35,160 bases of DNA from JAEUIZ01 sp046155605 (GCA_046155605.1 JBJXFQ010000005.1:1-35160); one strand, 5' to 3'; counted from the stretch's first letter, positions 24,295 to 33,056 are shown. Notes: generated from the sequence alone by a model not told the origin. Translations and numbers: made by a program.

Positions 24295-25803
24295 CTACGC
24301 CAGCAACCCCTCCGCCACCCTCCCCTTCCCATCCTTCGTCACATACACCGGCCTGCCCTCCGTCACATGGCTCGTGTCCGCCGGAATCCCCAGCGCGTGA
24401 TAGATCGTCGCGTGCGCATCGATGAGCGAGACCGGGTTCTCGATCGCCAGCATCGGGTGCCGATCCGCCGTCTTGCCATACGCCACGCCGCGCCTGAACC
24501 CGCCGCCGAAGAACAGCATCGCGCTGCAACTGCTGAAGTGCCCGTGGAACCCGTACATATTCTCGTTCTCGATCACCAACTCCTCGCCCGTGTGCCGCTC
24601 GCCGAAGCCCTCCGGCTCGGTCCCCGCGGCGGGTGCCGACGCGATCGTGCGCCCAAACTCCGTCCCGATCACCACCAGCGTCCGCTCCAGCAGCCCGCGT
24701 TCCTCGAGGTCAAGGATCAGCCGCGCGATCGGCCCGTCGATCTGCCGCTTCATCTCCACCATTCGCGCCGCTCCCTGCTCGTGCATGTCGAAGCCCTTGA
24801 ACGGGCCGTACTGATACTCGACCTGCACGAACCGCGCGCCAGCCTCGACCAGCCGCCGCGCGAGCAGCAGCCCGCGACCGAACCGGTTGCCGTGGTAATA
24901 CCCGCGGTCCATCACGCCGTCCGCGCCGATCCCCGGCTCATAGGCCGCGAGCGTTTCGGGCTTCTCCTCGCCCAGGTCGAACGCCCGCTTGACGGGCGAG
25001 TCCATCATCTCGCGGGCGCTCTCGAGCATCTGCCGATAGTGCTCCGCCTTCGGCGATTCCATCAACCGCGGGTCCGACAACTCCTGCACCCTCCTCCACA
25101 GCGCCTGCCGACGATCCAGCCGATCCATCGTCATCCCCGGCGCGGGGTTCAGCGTCGCCAGGCCCGCGCCGGGATCGGGGATCATGAACGGCGCACTCTC
25201 GACCCCCAGGAACCCCGACCCGATGTACTCCGCGATGAACAGCCGCTCGTTGTCAGACGTGTCGATGTCACGCCCGACATAGATGTACTCCGGCACGCGC
25301 GGATCGCGCCGCCCCAGCACCCGCCCCACGATCGCCCCCATGCTCGGCGCCTTGAACCCCGCCGGATGCACGTACCCCGTCATCAGGTAGTGCTGCGCCC
25401 GTAGATGCACCGCGCCGAACTTCACCTCCGACGACAGCGACCGCAGCACGCACCCGCGATCCATCACCGAGGCCATCCGCTCCAGCCCCGCGCCGAGCCG
25501 AACCCCCTCCGCCGCCGTCGGGATCGATTCGCAGGTGCCGAGCAACTCGCTCCCCCTCATCCCCGCGCGATACGGCGTGAAGACCTTCGGATCCCAGGTG
25601 TCCGTCTGCGCCACGCCCCCCGGCAGATAGATGAAGATGCACGCGTCGGCCGTGGCCCCGCCGGTGCCGACACCAGCGCGTCGGGCCCCCTCGCCCTCCG
25701 CGCCGAGGCCGATCGCGCCCAGCGCCCTCGCTGCGGCCAGCCCCGCGAGCCCGCCCGCACCCACGCGCACCGCCTCCCGCCGCGTCATCGCTCTATCGCG
25801 CAT
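24295..25803 (-). CDS. DUF1501 protein with Tat-type signal
   Basis: A 502-residue protein of the DUF1501 family (alkaline phosphatase/sulfatase-like fold), typical of planctomycetes. The N-terminus MTRREAVRVGAGGLAGLAAA is a twin-arginine signal. Family features include IYLPGGVAQTDTWDPK near 55, LRSLSSEVKFGAVHLRAQHY, GARFVQVEYQYGPFKGFDMH and VVIGTEFGRTIAS. The gene overlaps the stop of the DUF1549/1553 gene by 11 bp, the usual order for this pair, and GGAG lies 7 nt before the ATG at 25803; a second ATG five codons on also keeps the RR motif. Exact activity is not known for the family. Confidence 0.9.
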   Translation of the reverse strand: MRDRAMTRREAVRVGAGGLAGLAAARALGAIGLGAEGEGARRAGVGTGGATADACIFIYLPGGVAQTDTWDPKVFTPYRAGMRGSELLGTCESIPTAAEGVRLGAGLERMASVMDRGCVLRSLSSEVKFGAVHLRAQHYLMTGYVHPAGFKAPSMGAIVGRVLGRRDPRVPEYIYVGRDIDTSDNERLFIAEYIGSGFLGVESAPFMIPDPGAGLATLNPAPGMTMDRLDRRQALWRRVQELSDPRLMESPKAEHYRQMLESAREMMDSPVKRAFDLGEEKPETLAAYEPGIGADGVMDRGYYHGNRFGRGLLLARRLVEAGARFVQVEYQYGPFKGFDMHEQGAARMVEMKRQIDGPIARLILDLEERGLLERTLVVIGTEFGRTIASAPAAGTEPEGFGERHTGEELVIENENMYGFHGHFSSCSAMLFFGGGFRRGVAYGKTADRHPMLAIENPVSLIDAHATIYHALGIPADTSHVTEGRPVYVTKDGKGRVAEGLLA

Positions 25804-27961
25804 ACTGAAACTCCGCCGACGTGAAGAGCGCCCACAGCAAGTCCCGCAGCGGCATGTTCGCCCCCGGCTCGGCCCGCGTCACGATCCCCACGCTGTCAAA
25901 CTCCGCCGTCCCGCCCGCCACGTCCAGGCTCACCCCCACGATCGCCTGCCCAGCCTCCAGCCCCACCGAAGCCACCGGCACTTCCAGCCGCCCCCATTCC
26001 CCAACCCGCGGCAAGTCTCCAATCCGCTTCCGGGATGCCGATCCCTCCTCCCCATACTCGATCCGGTTCTCACCCCAGTACGCGCGGTGCCCCCATCCGC
26101 CGTCGCGGCCCGTCCCGTTGTTCCACTGCACCATCACCTCCGACGCTGGGTTCGACGGATCCAGCCGCACGCGCGCGACCAGCACGTTGTCACGCCCTAC
26201 GACCACGCCCGGCAATCCAAGCACATAATTCTGCGCCTGCCCGTCCTTCGCCGCACGCACCACGTTTGCCCTCCGCCCGCCGAGCCCCGACTGGACAAAC
26301 TCCCACGGCCCGACCCGTCGGCCCTCCGGAGGCGCTCCATCGACCCACAAAGTCTCTCTCACCGGCCCCGCCTCGCGTGCCGCCCACTCCTCGCCCAGCG
26401 CATCGCGCACCAGCGCCCGCTCCGCCTCTGTCGATGGCCTCGACAGCACCGCCCGATACACGACGTCCGCCGCCGCCTCGGGTGTCTCGGCCCCCAGCGC
26501 CTCGCGCAGGAGGTTCCCACCGCCGACCAGCCCCGCGTACTCGCCCCCGTTGAGCAACTCGAGCCCCTGCAAAATCGCCGGTTCGTCCGAGCGAGCGGTC
26601 GAGACATCGTTCCGCGTTGCGGACTTCCCTAGCGCCCGAGAGAGAGCGGTGGACTCGCTCCGCCGATACGACCGCTGCGACGGGTCCAATCGCTGCGTCA
26701 TCGCCACGCGGATGCTGTCGAGCGTCTGCTCCGCCGTTAGCCGCCGCAGGCTGGGCGAGAGGAACCACCGCGGGTCCGCCGGGCTGGCCACGTCGAAGTG
26801 GTCCTCCAGTTCCGCGTCATACCGCGCCTGATACGTCCGGCTCGTCAAGATCAGCCGGATCGTCCGCTTCAGGTCATACCCGCTCGTCGCCAGGTCACGC
26901 GCCAGCCAGTCCAGCAACTCTGGATGACTGGGCGGCCACTCCTCGCGGTAGTCGTCCGCCGGCTCGAAAAACCCAAGCCCCACATATCGCTTCCACAGCC
27001 GATTCACCGCCGAACGCGCGAACCGCGGATTCAGCGGATCGGTGATGAGTTGCGCGACCCGCGCCAGGCGATCGCGCTCCGATGCCGGTGCCTCGCGCGG
27101 CGCGCCCGACACCTCGAACGGGAACGCCGCCGCCACCATTCGCCCCGACTTTTGCTCGCACCGGATCGCCTCCAAGTCATGTCCTGCGAACAGCCCCGCG
27201 AACGCCAGAAACCGGTCCTGCGGCCACTCGCGATTCTCGAAATGGTTATGGCAACTCGCGCACTTCATCGCCGTCCCGAGGAAGACCTGCGCCACCCCCG
27301 CCGCCGTTTGCAGCGTGTCCGTGTGCGACTCGTTCAGAATGTAATGCACGCGCCGCGGCACGCCCAGAATCGTGTTCATCACCGCCGGCTTGTGCCGCGG
27401 CATCGTCGGATCGATCAACTCCGCCACGAACAGGTCGTACGGCCGATTCTCCGCGAATGCCCGCCGGATGAACTCCGCGTAGTTCCCGTGCGTGGGCATT
27501 CCCCCGTTGTCGCCCACGGGCGAACTCACGAGCGCGTCCTCCCAGAACGGCGTCCAGTGGTCCGCGTAGTCCGAATCGCGCGCGAGCACCTCGTCGATGA
27601 GCCGCTCACGCTTGTCCGCGCGCGAGTCGTCCAGAAACCGCGCCGCCTCCGACGCCGTCGGGATCGCCCCGATCACGTCCAGATAGACCCGGCGGACGAA
27701 CGCCGCGTCGTCGCAAGGTTCGAGCGGTCGCTCGGGCAGTTCCCCGTTCCGCCGCGCCCGCGCCACGATGAACCGATCGATCGGGTTCGTCCCCGCCACG
27801 GGCTCATCCGGCACCGGCGGGGGCGGGGGCAGCAGCGCCGCCCGCGCGCGCCGACGCGAGGCCATCAACTCCTCGGCATTGGTCGAGAAGAGGTCCGGCT
27901 GCGCGCGCGCGCCGCACGCCATCGCCAGAACCGCTACCGCCAAACAGATCAGCCGTCGCAT
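25793..27961 (-). CDS. DUF1549/DUF1553 (PSCyt2/PSD1) secreted protein with internal beta-sandwich domain
   Basis: A 722-residue exported protein; signal peptide about 1-20 (ends CGARAQ). DUF1549 covers about 60-260 (IDRFIVARARRNGELPE, FVRRVYLDVIGAIPTASE) and includes CASCHNHFENREWPQDRF, a CxxCH that resembles a c-type haem site. DUF1553 follows (NPRFARSAVNRLWKRYVG, HPELLDWLARDLATSGYDLK, LSPSLRRLTAEQTLDSIR) and ends RDLLWALFTSAEFQYAR. Between AAREAGPVRETLWVDGAPPE and this end lies an extra region of about 145 residues (near 550-695) that looks like a concanavalin A-type beta-sandwich. It is upstream of and overlaps the DUF1501 gene. A promoter 6 nt before the ATG predicts a leaderless mRNA. 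Confidence 0.92.
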   Translation of the reverse strand: MRRLICLAVAVLAMACGARAQPDLFSTNAEELMASRRRARAALLPPPPPVPDEPVAGTNPIDRFIVARARRNGELPERPLEPCDDAAFVRRVYLDVIGAIPTASEAARFLDDSRADKRERLIDEVLARDSDYADHWTPFWEDALVSSPVGDNGGMPTHGNYAEFIRRAFAENRPYDLFVAELIDPTMPRHKPAVMNTILGVPRRVHYILNESHTDTLQTAAGVAQVFLGTAMKCASCHNHFENREWPQDRFLAFAGLFAGHDLEAIRCEQKSGRMVAAAFPFEVSGAPREAPASERDRLARVAQLITDPLNPRFARSAVNRLWKRYVGLGFFEPADDYREEWPPSHPELLDWLARDLATSGYDLKRTIRLILTSRTYQARYDAELEDHFDVASPADPRWFLSPSLRRLTAEQTLDSIRVAMTQRLDPSQRSYRRSESTALSRALGKSATRNDVSTARSDEPAILQGLELLNGGEYAGLVGGGNLLREALGAETPEAAADVVYRAVLSRPSTEAERALVRDALGEEWAAREAGPVRETLWVDGAPPEGRRVGPWEFVQSGLGGRRANVVRAAKDGQAQNYVLGLPGVVVGRDNVLVARVRLDPSNPASEVMVQWNNGTGRDGGWGHRAYWGENRIEYGEEGSASRKRIGDLPRVGEWGRLEVPVASVGLEAGQAIVGVSLDVAGGTAEFDSVGIVTRAEPGANMPLRDLLWALFTSAEFQYAR

Positions 27962-27967
27962 GGCGAC

Positions 27968-27995
27968 AGTCTACCGCACGGCGGGCCGATCACAA
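27968..27995 (-). promoter_or_regulatory. Promoter TTGTGA-N16-TAGACT for the DUF1549/1553-DUF1501 operon (leaderless layout)
   Basis: On the minus strand TTGTGA (27995-27990), a 16-nt spacer ending in GG, and TAGACT (27973-27968), then GTCGCC and the ATG at 27961. The start of transcription should fall at the start codon. No Shine-Dalgarno is visible. Confidence 0.6.
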
Positions 27996-27999
27996 GGGC

Positions 28000-28233
28000 T
28001 TACGCCGCTCGCGGGCCGGGGTCGCCGTCGACGTCACCAAGAAGCCGCCGCAAATTCAGGAATCGGCGTTCGACGTCGCGCATCGCGCGCTCGACATGCC
28101 AGGCCGCGTCGCGCGCGCCGTCGTCCACCTCCCCAATCGAGGGATCTGCATATCGGGCGTCATCGCTCGGGCTCACTCCCGGGAAGGGGTAACTTTCGGG
28201 CGTTCGGTGGTCGTCACGGACAAGGCGGAGCAT
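28000..28233 (-). CDS. Small hypothetical protein
   Basis: A 77-residue ORF, MLRLVRDDHRTPESYPF at the start and RRFLNLRRLLGDVDGDPGPR near the end, with no signal peptide or recognised motif. GGAGGG lies 7 nt before the ATG at 28233, a strong Shine-Dalgarno. The open frame continues upstream through plsY in another frame, so the ORF length alone is not evidence. It lies in a 466-bp gap between two solid genes. The remainder of that gap, 28234-28427, shows no gene or clear terminator. It could be co-transcribed with plsY. Confidence 0.45.
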   Translation of the reverse strand: MLRLVRDDHRTPESYPFPGVSPSDDARYADPSIGEVDDGARDAAWHVERAMRDVERRFLNLRRLLGDVDGDPGPRAA

Positions 28234-28427
28234 GCGTGAGCCCTCCACAAGTGGCCCACAGCCATCGGCCTGCGCGCGCCCGCCAATCACCCCCGGATCG
28301 CCGCGCAGGGTCGAGAACCTCCGCCCACGATGTTCCAACCGCCAGACTCCACCCGCATCAACGACACCGGCGGCCAAAGACCGGCCGGCACGAACCCGCC
28401 GGAACGAACCGGCCCAAGCCAATCGGA

Positions 28428-29108
28428 CTAGACCCGGATCCGCTGCCCCAGCCGGGCCTCTTTCCCCGCCAGCAAGCGCCGGATATTCGAGCGATGGCGA
28501 TAAATCACCCAAAGCCCCATCACCGCCGTCGCCACGAAAAAGGGCGTCATCCCGGCCCGTGCCGGCCCGCCCAGCCCGCTGATCCGCGCCCAGACATAGA
28601 CCCATACCGTCAGACTGAGCGCCGCCAGGCAGGATGCCGCGCTGACATATCGCCATAGGAGCGCCACCACGCCCCAGAGCGCCAGCGCTCCGATGGCGGG
28701 CATCGTCAGATAAGGAAAGACACCCAGCATCGCCCCGAGCCCGGTCGCCACGCCCTTGCCGCCTCGGAAACTGACCCACGGCGAGTACATATGCCCCAGC
28801 ACCGCGAGGCAGACGACCGAGAGCCAGAGCCACCCGTTGGTCGGATGCAGCGGGCGAGCCATGATCGTCGCGGGCACCAGACCCTGTACAAACCCCGCCG
28901 CAAGCGCCGGCACCAGCCCCTTGAGCACGTCGAGGATCAGGCACAGGACGCCGTATCGAAGCCCGAAAACGCGGCCCACGTTCGTCGCGCCGATGTTGCC
29001 CGAGCCGTGCGTGCGGATATCCACGCCCTTGATCCGGCCCAGCAGATAGCCCGTGGGGATGGACCCGCATAAGGCCGCGAAGATCATCAAGAGCGCCCAG
29101 GTCGTCAT
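28428..29108 (-). CDS. plsY: Glycerol-3-phosphate acyltransferase PlsY
   Basis: Membrane enzyme that acylates glycerol-3-phosphate from acyl-phosphate, the first step of phospholipid synthesis. A 226-residue polytopic protein with about five hydrophobic segments. All three family motifs are present: GSIPTGYLLGR near 15-25, GSGNIGATNVGR near 36-47, and GHMYSPWVSFRGGKGVATGL near 104-123. It lies 11 bp downstream of tmk on the same strand, probably one transcript. The length and motifs are normal for the family. Confidence 0.95.
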   Translation of the reverse strand: MTTWALLMIFAALCGSIPTGYLLGRIKGVDIRTHGSGNIGATNVGRVFGLRYGVLCLILDVLKGLVPALAAGFVQGLVPATIMARPLHPTNGWLWLSVVCLAVLGHMYSPWVSFRGGKGVATGLGAMLGVFPYLTMPAIGALALWGVVALLWRYVSAASCLAALSLTVWVYVWARISGLGGPARAGMTPFFVATAVMGLWVIYRHRSNIRRLLAGKEARLGQRIRV

Positions 29109-29119
29109 ATCCGCTCCGC

Positions 29120-29746
29120 CTAGCCCGCGAAGAAATCGCGAGTCACCGCCCGCACCTGCTCCCAGACCTCGGCCTCCGAGACGCTCGCGTCCACCCGACG
29201 ATATCGGGCCGGATGCTCCTGGACCTGCTGACGATACCCCTCTCGGACGCGCTTGTGAAACTCCCGGCCCTTGGCTTCCATGCGGTCCAGGAGGGGGCTC
29301 AGCCGCTGAAGGGCCGTGCTTTCGTCCACGTCAAAGATCACCACGAGGTCCGGCTCGCACCCCTGGAGGGCGACGCGCGCGACGGCATCGATGGCGGTCC
29401 GGGGCAGGCCGCCCGCTGTTCCCTGATAGGCGAGCGTAGAGGGCAGGAAGCGATCGGCAGCGACGAGTTCTCGCCGGGCGAGGGCCGGGCGGATCCGCTG
29501 CTCGACGAGTTGGGCGCGACTAGCCATGTAGAGCATCATCTCGCAGGTGAGCGTCATGTCCTTCTGGGCGTGGTCGAGGAGGATGGCGCGGATGGCCTCG
29601 CCGACGATGGTGCCGCCGGGCTCGCGGACCTCGCAGACGGTGACGCCGACGGCCTGGGCGGCGCGGACGAAACGGCGGAACTGCGTGGACTTGCCGGAGC
29701 CATCAGGCCCCTCAAAGACCACGAACCGACCGGCCAGTGAACTCAT
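29120..29746 (-). CDS. tmk: Thymidylate kinase
   Basis: Cytoplasmic enzyme that phosphorylates dTMP to dTDP. A 208-residue protein with P-loop GPDGSGKST at about 13-21, the dTMP-binding REPGGT near 45, and ADRFLPSTLAYQG near 101, followed by PDLVVIFDVD and a lid region RMEAKGREFHKRVREGY. I start at the ATG at 29746 (MSSLAGRFVVFEG), the usual family N-terminus; the open frame runs up to 29830 but the extra residues have no family match. A possible -10 box TACACT lies at 29774-29769. It probably forms an operon with plsY. Confidence 0.95.
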   Translation of the reverse strand: MSSLAGRFVVFEGPDGSGKSTQFRRFVRAAQAVGVTVCEVREPGGTIVGEAIRAILLDHAQKDMTLTCEMMLYMASRAQLVEQRIRPALARRELVAADRFLPSTLAYQGTAGGLPRTAIDAVARVALQGCEPDLVVIFDVDESTALQRLSPLLDRMEAKGREFHKRVREGYRQQVQEHPARYRRVDASVSEAEVWEQVRAVTRDFFAG

Positions 29747-29845
29747 CCAGGCGTCAGACACGGGCGGCAGTGTACCCGTGGTGTGAGCCAGATAGGTGAG
29801 CCTGGGTGTGCGTGAGCCGGATGAGTGCAAGCCGGTGTGTGAGCC

Positions 29846-29860
29846 GGGGCGTCACGCCCC
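29846..29860. repeat. Short GC hairpin with nearby GTGAGCC repeats
   Basis: GGGGCGT and ACGCCCC form a perfect stem with almost no loop between tmk and the YdjY-domain gene. The surrounding 29780-29850 has four GTGAGCC copies. No T-run follows on either side, so a terminator is unlikely. The gap 29747-29905 holds no gene that I can support. Confidence 0.35.
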
Positions 29861-29905
29861 GTTCGCTCGCGAAGAACCTCATGGCCCGCAGTCGCGCCTC
29901 ATCGC

Positions 29906-30787
29906 CTACCTCGCCCCCCTGATCCGCACCGTTACCGCCGTCCCCATCTTCGGCACCTTTGCTGCGTCCGCGATCAGTTCCGGCTCCTCGACCGTCGCCT
30001 CGGGGCTGATCGTGCGGTGCCACGCGATGGTCTCGCTGCCGAAGGTGGTCAGCCCGATGAGCGTGCCCGCGCCATCGGCGTCGTAGACCTCGGCCGCGCC
30101 TCCTCCCGGCCCGCCGGGGCCGCGCTTGACCATCTGCGACCCAGCGAATCGCCAGCGCGGGCCGTCGTCCGACCCCGCGAGCGGCTTGCCGTCGCGCTCG
30201 CGCTTCACCCACGTTTCCGCGGGCTCCTCGATCTCGCGTCCGTCCTCGCCGCGACGCACGAATAGAACCGCGAGCCCATCGCCCTTGGGCGCTCGCGGCA
30301 CGAGCCGTGTGCCGTCCCAATCCCAGCGCCCGGGCTCGCCGGGGATGAACCCCGCCGCGAGGAGGGCGGCATGGACGTGCGAGGGCTTGGCCCGCGTCAT
30401 CACCAGCGCCTCGTGCTCCTTGGTGTCCGGCGTGCAGACGAGCACTTCGAGATAGACAATCGGCGTGACCGGGTCGTGGGCGTCGAGCGGGACGATGCCG
30501 TCAAACTCGACGACACGAGCGGCGAGGTCGGCCCGTACGCCGGGGAAGAGTTCGACGAGTTTGCGCTGGGGTGCCGGCTGTGGCATGGGCTGCGGTGCCG
30601 ATTGCGGCGCGTTCGTCGGCGGAACCGACGGCGGCTCGGGAGGTTTCGGCGTCGGCGCGGGGGGCGCATCGGTGCGAGCCTGCGACGGCACCGGTTTCGT
30701 CTCGGGCCTCGTCGTCGGGTTGGGCGCACACGAACTCGCCATCAAGGCCAGCACGGCGATCGCAAGGCTCGGGCACTGGACGCTCAT
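29906..30787 (-). CDS. YdjY-domain lipoprotein
   Basis: A 293-residue protein. The N-terminus has a lipoprotein-type signal with Cys at residue 20 (LMASSC), though the N-region lacks Lys/Arg. A Pro/Ala/Thr-rich linker covers about 21-75. The rest matches the YdjY-domain family common in planctomycetes: VYLEVLVCTPDTKEHEALVM, AKPSHVHAALLAAGFIPGEP and a final GSETIAWHRTISPEA. Its ATG overlaps the murD stop by 4 bp (ATGA), so it is probably translated with murD. The function of the family is unknown. Confidence 0.85.
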   Translation of the reverse strand: MSVQCPSLAIAVLALMASSCAPNPTTRPETKPVPSQARTDAPPAPTPKPPEPPSVPPTNAPQSAPQPMPQPAPQRKLVELFPGVRADLAARVVEFDGIVPLDAHDPVTPIVYLEVLVCTPDTKEHEALVMTRAKPSHVHAALLAAGFIPGEPGRWDWDGTRLVPRAPKGDGLAVLFVRRGEDGREIEEPAETWVKRERDGKPLAGSDDGPRWRFAGSQMVKRGPGGPGGGAAEVYDADGAGTLIGLTTFGSETIAWHRTISPEATVEEPELIADAAKVPKMGTAVTVRIRGAR

Positions 30788-32190
30788 CCGCGCACCATAG
30801 CCGCGAAGCGCTCCCCGCGCGCTTCATAGTTCGTGAACTGGTCCCACGAGGCGCACGCCGGGCTGAGGAGCACGGCCTCGCCGGGGCACGCACGCACACT
30901 CGCCAGCGCGACGGCGATGTCGAGCGTGCCGCATTCGTCGACGTGAGCCGTCCCATCCGCCTGCCGCGCCGCCTCGGCGAGCGTCGGCCCGGTCGCGCCG
31001 ATGGTGTAGAGCCCGGCGAGGCGAGCCGCCGCGGCAGCGACGGGGCCGAGATCGCTGCCCTTGTCGTAGCCCCCGGCGATGAGGTGGACGGCGTCAATGC
31101 CGGATTCGCGGAGCGCCGCGATCGCCAGCAGCGCGGCCTCGGGCGTGGTGCATTTGGAGTCGTTGTAATACCGCACGCCGCCGATGGTGGCGACGAGTTG
31201 AAGCCGGTGCGGCAGGCCGGGGAAGGTCGCCAGCGCCGCCGACGCCGAGAGCGCGAGGTCCGCGTCGGAGCGCGCGTCGCCGTCGGCCCGCAGCGCCAGC
31301 CCGATCGCCTGCAGCGCCATCCGCGCGTTGAGGCGGTTGTGCGCGCCGGGGACGGCCAGCGGCCCATCCGCGAGGCGAAAGCGATCGCCGCGCTCCTCTG
31401 CCGACACGCCGACGAGTTCGCCCGCGCCGGCGCCGGCGAGCGACGCCCGCAGCGCCGAATCCTCGCCACAAACGCAGGGCCCGCGGCGGAACCGCACGAT
31501 GTTCAGTTTGCTTTCGCGATAGTGCTCGAACGCGCCGTGCCAGTCAATGTGGTTCGGCGTGATGTTCGTGACCACGGCAATGCCGGGCGACCAGCCGCCG
31601 ACACGAGCCGCGGCGTGGCCCTCTTCGCCTCGCCCGGCGCGCCCCGGCCCAAGCCAATACAGCATCGCGCTGGAGAGTTCGAGGACGGTCCAAGCGCGCG
31701 GCGCGGGCGGATCGGCTTCGAGCAGGGAGCCACCGATATTGCCCCCGAGCACCGCTGGCACGCCCAGGGCCGCGAGGGTGTGCGCGATCATGGCGGAGGT
31801 GGTGCTTTTGCCGGCGGAACCCGTGATGCCGATGGTTCGCGCTGGGTCGGGCAGGCGCTCGAGGGCGAGGCGGATCTCCGTCGTGATGGCAACGCCCGCG
31901 GCCTCGGCGGCGCGCAGAAAGCGGTTCTCCCACGGCTTGGGCACCGCCGGGTTCGCCACCACAAGATCGGTCCGTGTGAAGTCACTGACGTTGTGCTCGC
32001 CAAGGCGGAGCGTGACTCGGCCCGTGCGCACGAGGTCGTCCAGCGCCGCCACGGGCTCGGCGAGCTGCTCCGCCGGTGCCATGTCGGTCACGAGTACCTC
32101 GGCCCCCGCCCGCGCGAGGTATCGCGTCACCCCGAGCCCGCCGCCGAAGCGGCCCAGGCCCATCACCGTGACGCGGCGGCCCTCGTGCAT
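30784..32190 (-). CDS. murD: UDP-N-acetylmuramoyl-L-alanine--D-glutamate ligase
   Basis: Cytoplasmic Mur ligase that adds D-Glu to UDP-MurNAc-L-Ala in peptidoglycan synthesis. A 468-residue protein: N-terminal nucleotide-binding strand RRVTVMGLGRFGGG, ATP loop GITGSAGKSTTSAMIAHTL (K128; GSAGKST instead of the usual GTNGKT/S), VLELSSAMLYWL, NITPNHIDWHGAFEHYRESK, HNRLNARMALQAIGLAL, and the C-terminal domain FPGLPHRLQLVATIGGVRYY with NDSKCTTPEAALLAIAAL. I use the ATG at 32190, which overlaps the preceding aminotransferase gene by 28 bp, because a start at 32163 would cut off the first beta strand. It lies between an aminotransferase and a lipoprotein gene, all overlapping. Confidence 0.93.
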   Translation of the reverse strand: MHEGRRVTVMGLGRFGGGLGVTRYLARAGAEVLVTDMAPAEQLAEPVAALDDLVRTGRVTLRLGEHNVSDFTRTDLVVANPAVPKPWENRFLRAAEAAGVAITTEIRLALERLPDPARTIGITGSAGKSTTSAMIAHTLAALGVPAVLGGNIGGSLLEADPPAPRAWTVLELSSAMLYWLGPGRAGRGEEGHAAARVGGWSPGIAVVTNITPNHIDWHGAFEHYRESKLNIVRFRRGPCVCGEDSALRASLAGAGAGELVGVSAEERGDRFRLADGPLAVPGAHNRLNARMALQAIGLALRADGDARSDADLALSASAALATFPGLPHRLQLVATIGGVRYYNDSKCTTPEAALLAIAALRESGIDAVHLIAGGYDKGSDLGPVAAAAARLAGLYTIGATGPTLAEAARQADGTAHVDECGTLDIAVALASVRACPGEAVLLSPACASWDQFTNYEARGERFAAMVRG

Positions 32191-33056
32191 CGCTCGCTCT
32201 CGCTCATGCCAAGATCGCGCTTGATCGCCCCGACTAACTCGCCCAGAAGCCGGCGCGCGATCGGACCCGGTCGGCCATCGCCCACGGGCCTGCCGTCGAG
32301 CGTCACCACCGACGTGATCATCGTCGTCGTCCCGACGATCATCACTTCGTCCGCGTCGGCGAGTTCGTGCTCCGCCACGGCGCGCGACGCGATCTCCGGG
32401 CAGGCCTCCAGCAAGATCGCGCGCGTCACTCCCGCGAGGATCGGGACGCTCTCGAGCGAGGGCGTCACGACGTGCCCGGCCCGCGCGAGGAGCACGTTCG
32501 CCGCGGTTGCCTCGGCCACCATCCCGTCGCGGACCAGGATCGCATCGGCGGCTCCCTGCTCGCTCGCTTCGACCGCCGAGATGACATTGCCGAGCAACGA
32601 GATCGATTTGAGCCGCCCGCGCGACCAGCGCCCGTCGGGCCGCACCGAGGCGGTCACGGTCGCCGGCTCCGCGCCGACGAACCGCGCCAGCGGGGGCTGC
32701 GGTGTGCAATAGGCGAACACCGTCGGCTCGATCGGGCCGGCGGGGATCCGCGTGCGCACGGGCTGGCCCGGGCCGGGCGTGCCGCGCGTCACCTGCATGT
32801 AGATGAACGCGTCAGCGAGGCCGTTGGCTTCGAGCAGGCGCGAGCACAGGCCGCCGAGTTGCTCCGCGTCCGAGGCGATGCGCGATTCATCGAGCCCTTC
32901 GCGGAGGCGGTCAACATGACGCGACAGGCCGACAACGCGGCCGTCAAAGGCGCGCAGGCCCTCGTAGACGCCGTCGCCGAAGAGGAAGCCGCGGTCGAAG
33001 GGGCTGAGCCTGGCGTCGGCGGCCGGGACGAGATTGCCGTTGAGATGCACGATCAC
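32163..33056 (-). CDS. Class IV (fold-type IV) PLP aminotransferase, possibly D-amino acid transaminase
   Basis: A 297-residue protein with MIVHLNGNLVPAADARLSPF, DRGFLFGDGVYEGLR, the likely Schiff-base Lys K150 in RLKSISLLGNVISAVEA, the ATAANVLLARAGHVVTPSL strand-loop and GVTRAILLEACPE. The family includes branched-chain and D-amino acid aminotransferases and aminodeoxychorismate lyase. The KS(I/L)SLLGNV block and overlap with murD favour a D-amino acid transaminase supplying D-glutamate to MurD, but specificity cannot be settled from sequence; ilvE-like activity remains possible. First gene of a three-gene overlapping unit. Confidence 0.82.
   Translation of the reverse strand: MIVHLNGNLVPAADARLSPFDRGFLFGDGVYEGLRAFDGRVVGLSRHVDRLREGLDESRIASDAEQLGGLCSRLLEANGLADAFIYMQVTRGTPGPGQPVRTRIPAGPIEPTVFAYCTPQPPLARFVGAEPATVTASVRPDGRWSRGRLKSISLLGNVISAVEASEQGAADAILVRDGMVAEATAANVLLARAGHVVTPSLESVPILAGVTRAILLEACPEIASRAVAEHELADADEVMIVGTTTMITSVVTLDGRPVGDGRPGPIARRLLGELVGAIKRDLGMSESERCTRAAASR

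Noticed and set aside
28000..29070. Long minus-strand ORF overlapping plsY in another frame
   Set aside because: PlsY motifs are clear in its own frame. Only the last 77 codons, with a separate Shine-Dalgarno, are kept as a possible gene.
29747..29830. N-terminal extension of tmk to the ATG at 29830
   Set aside because: The extra 28 residues have no similarity to the family and cover a GTGAGCC repeat region; the ATG at 29746 gives the normal N-terminus.
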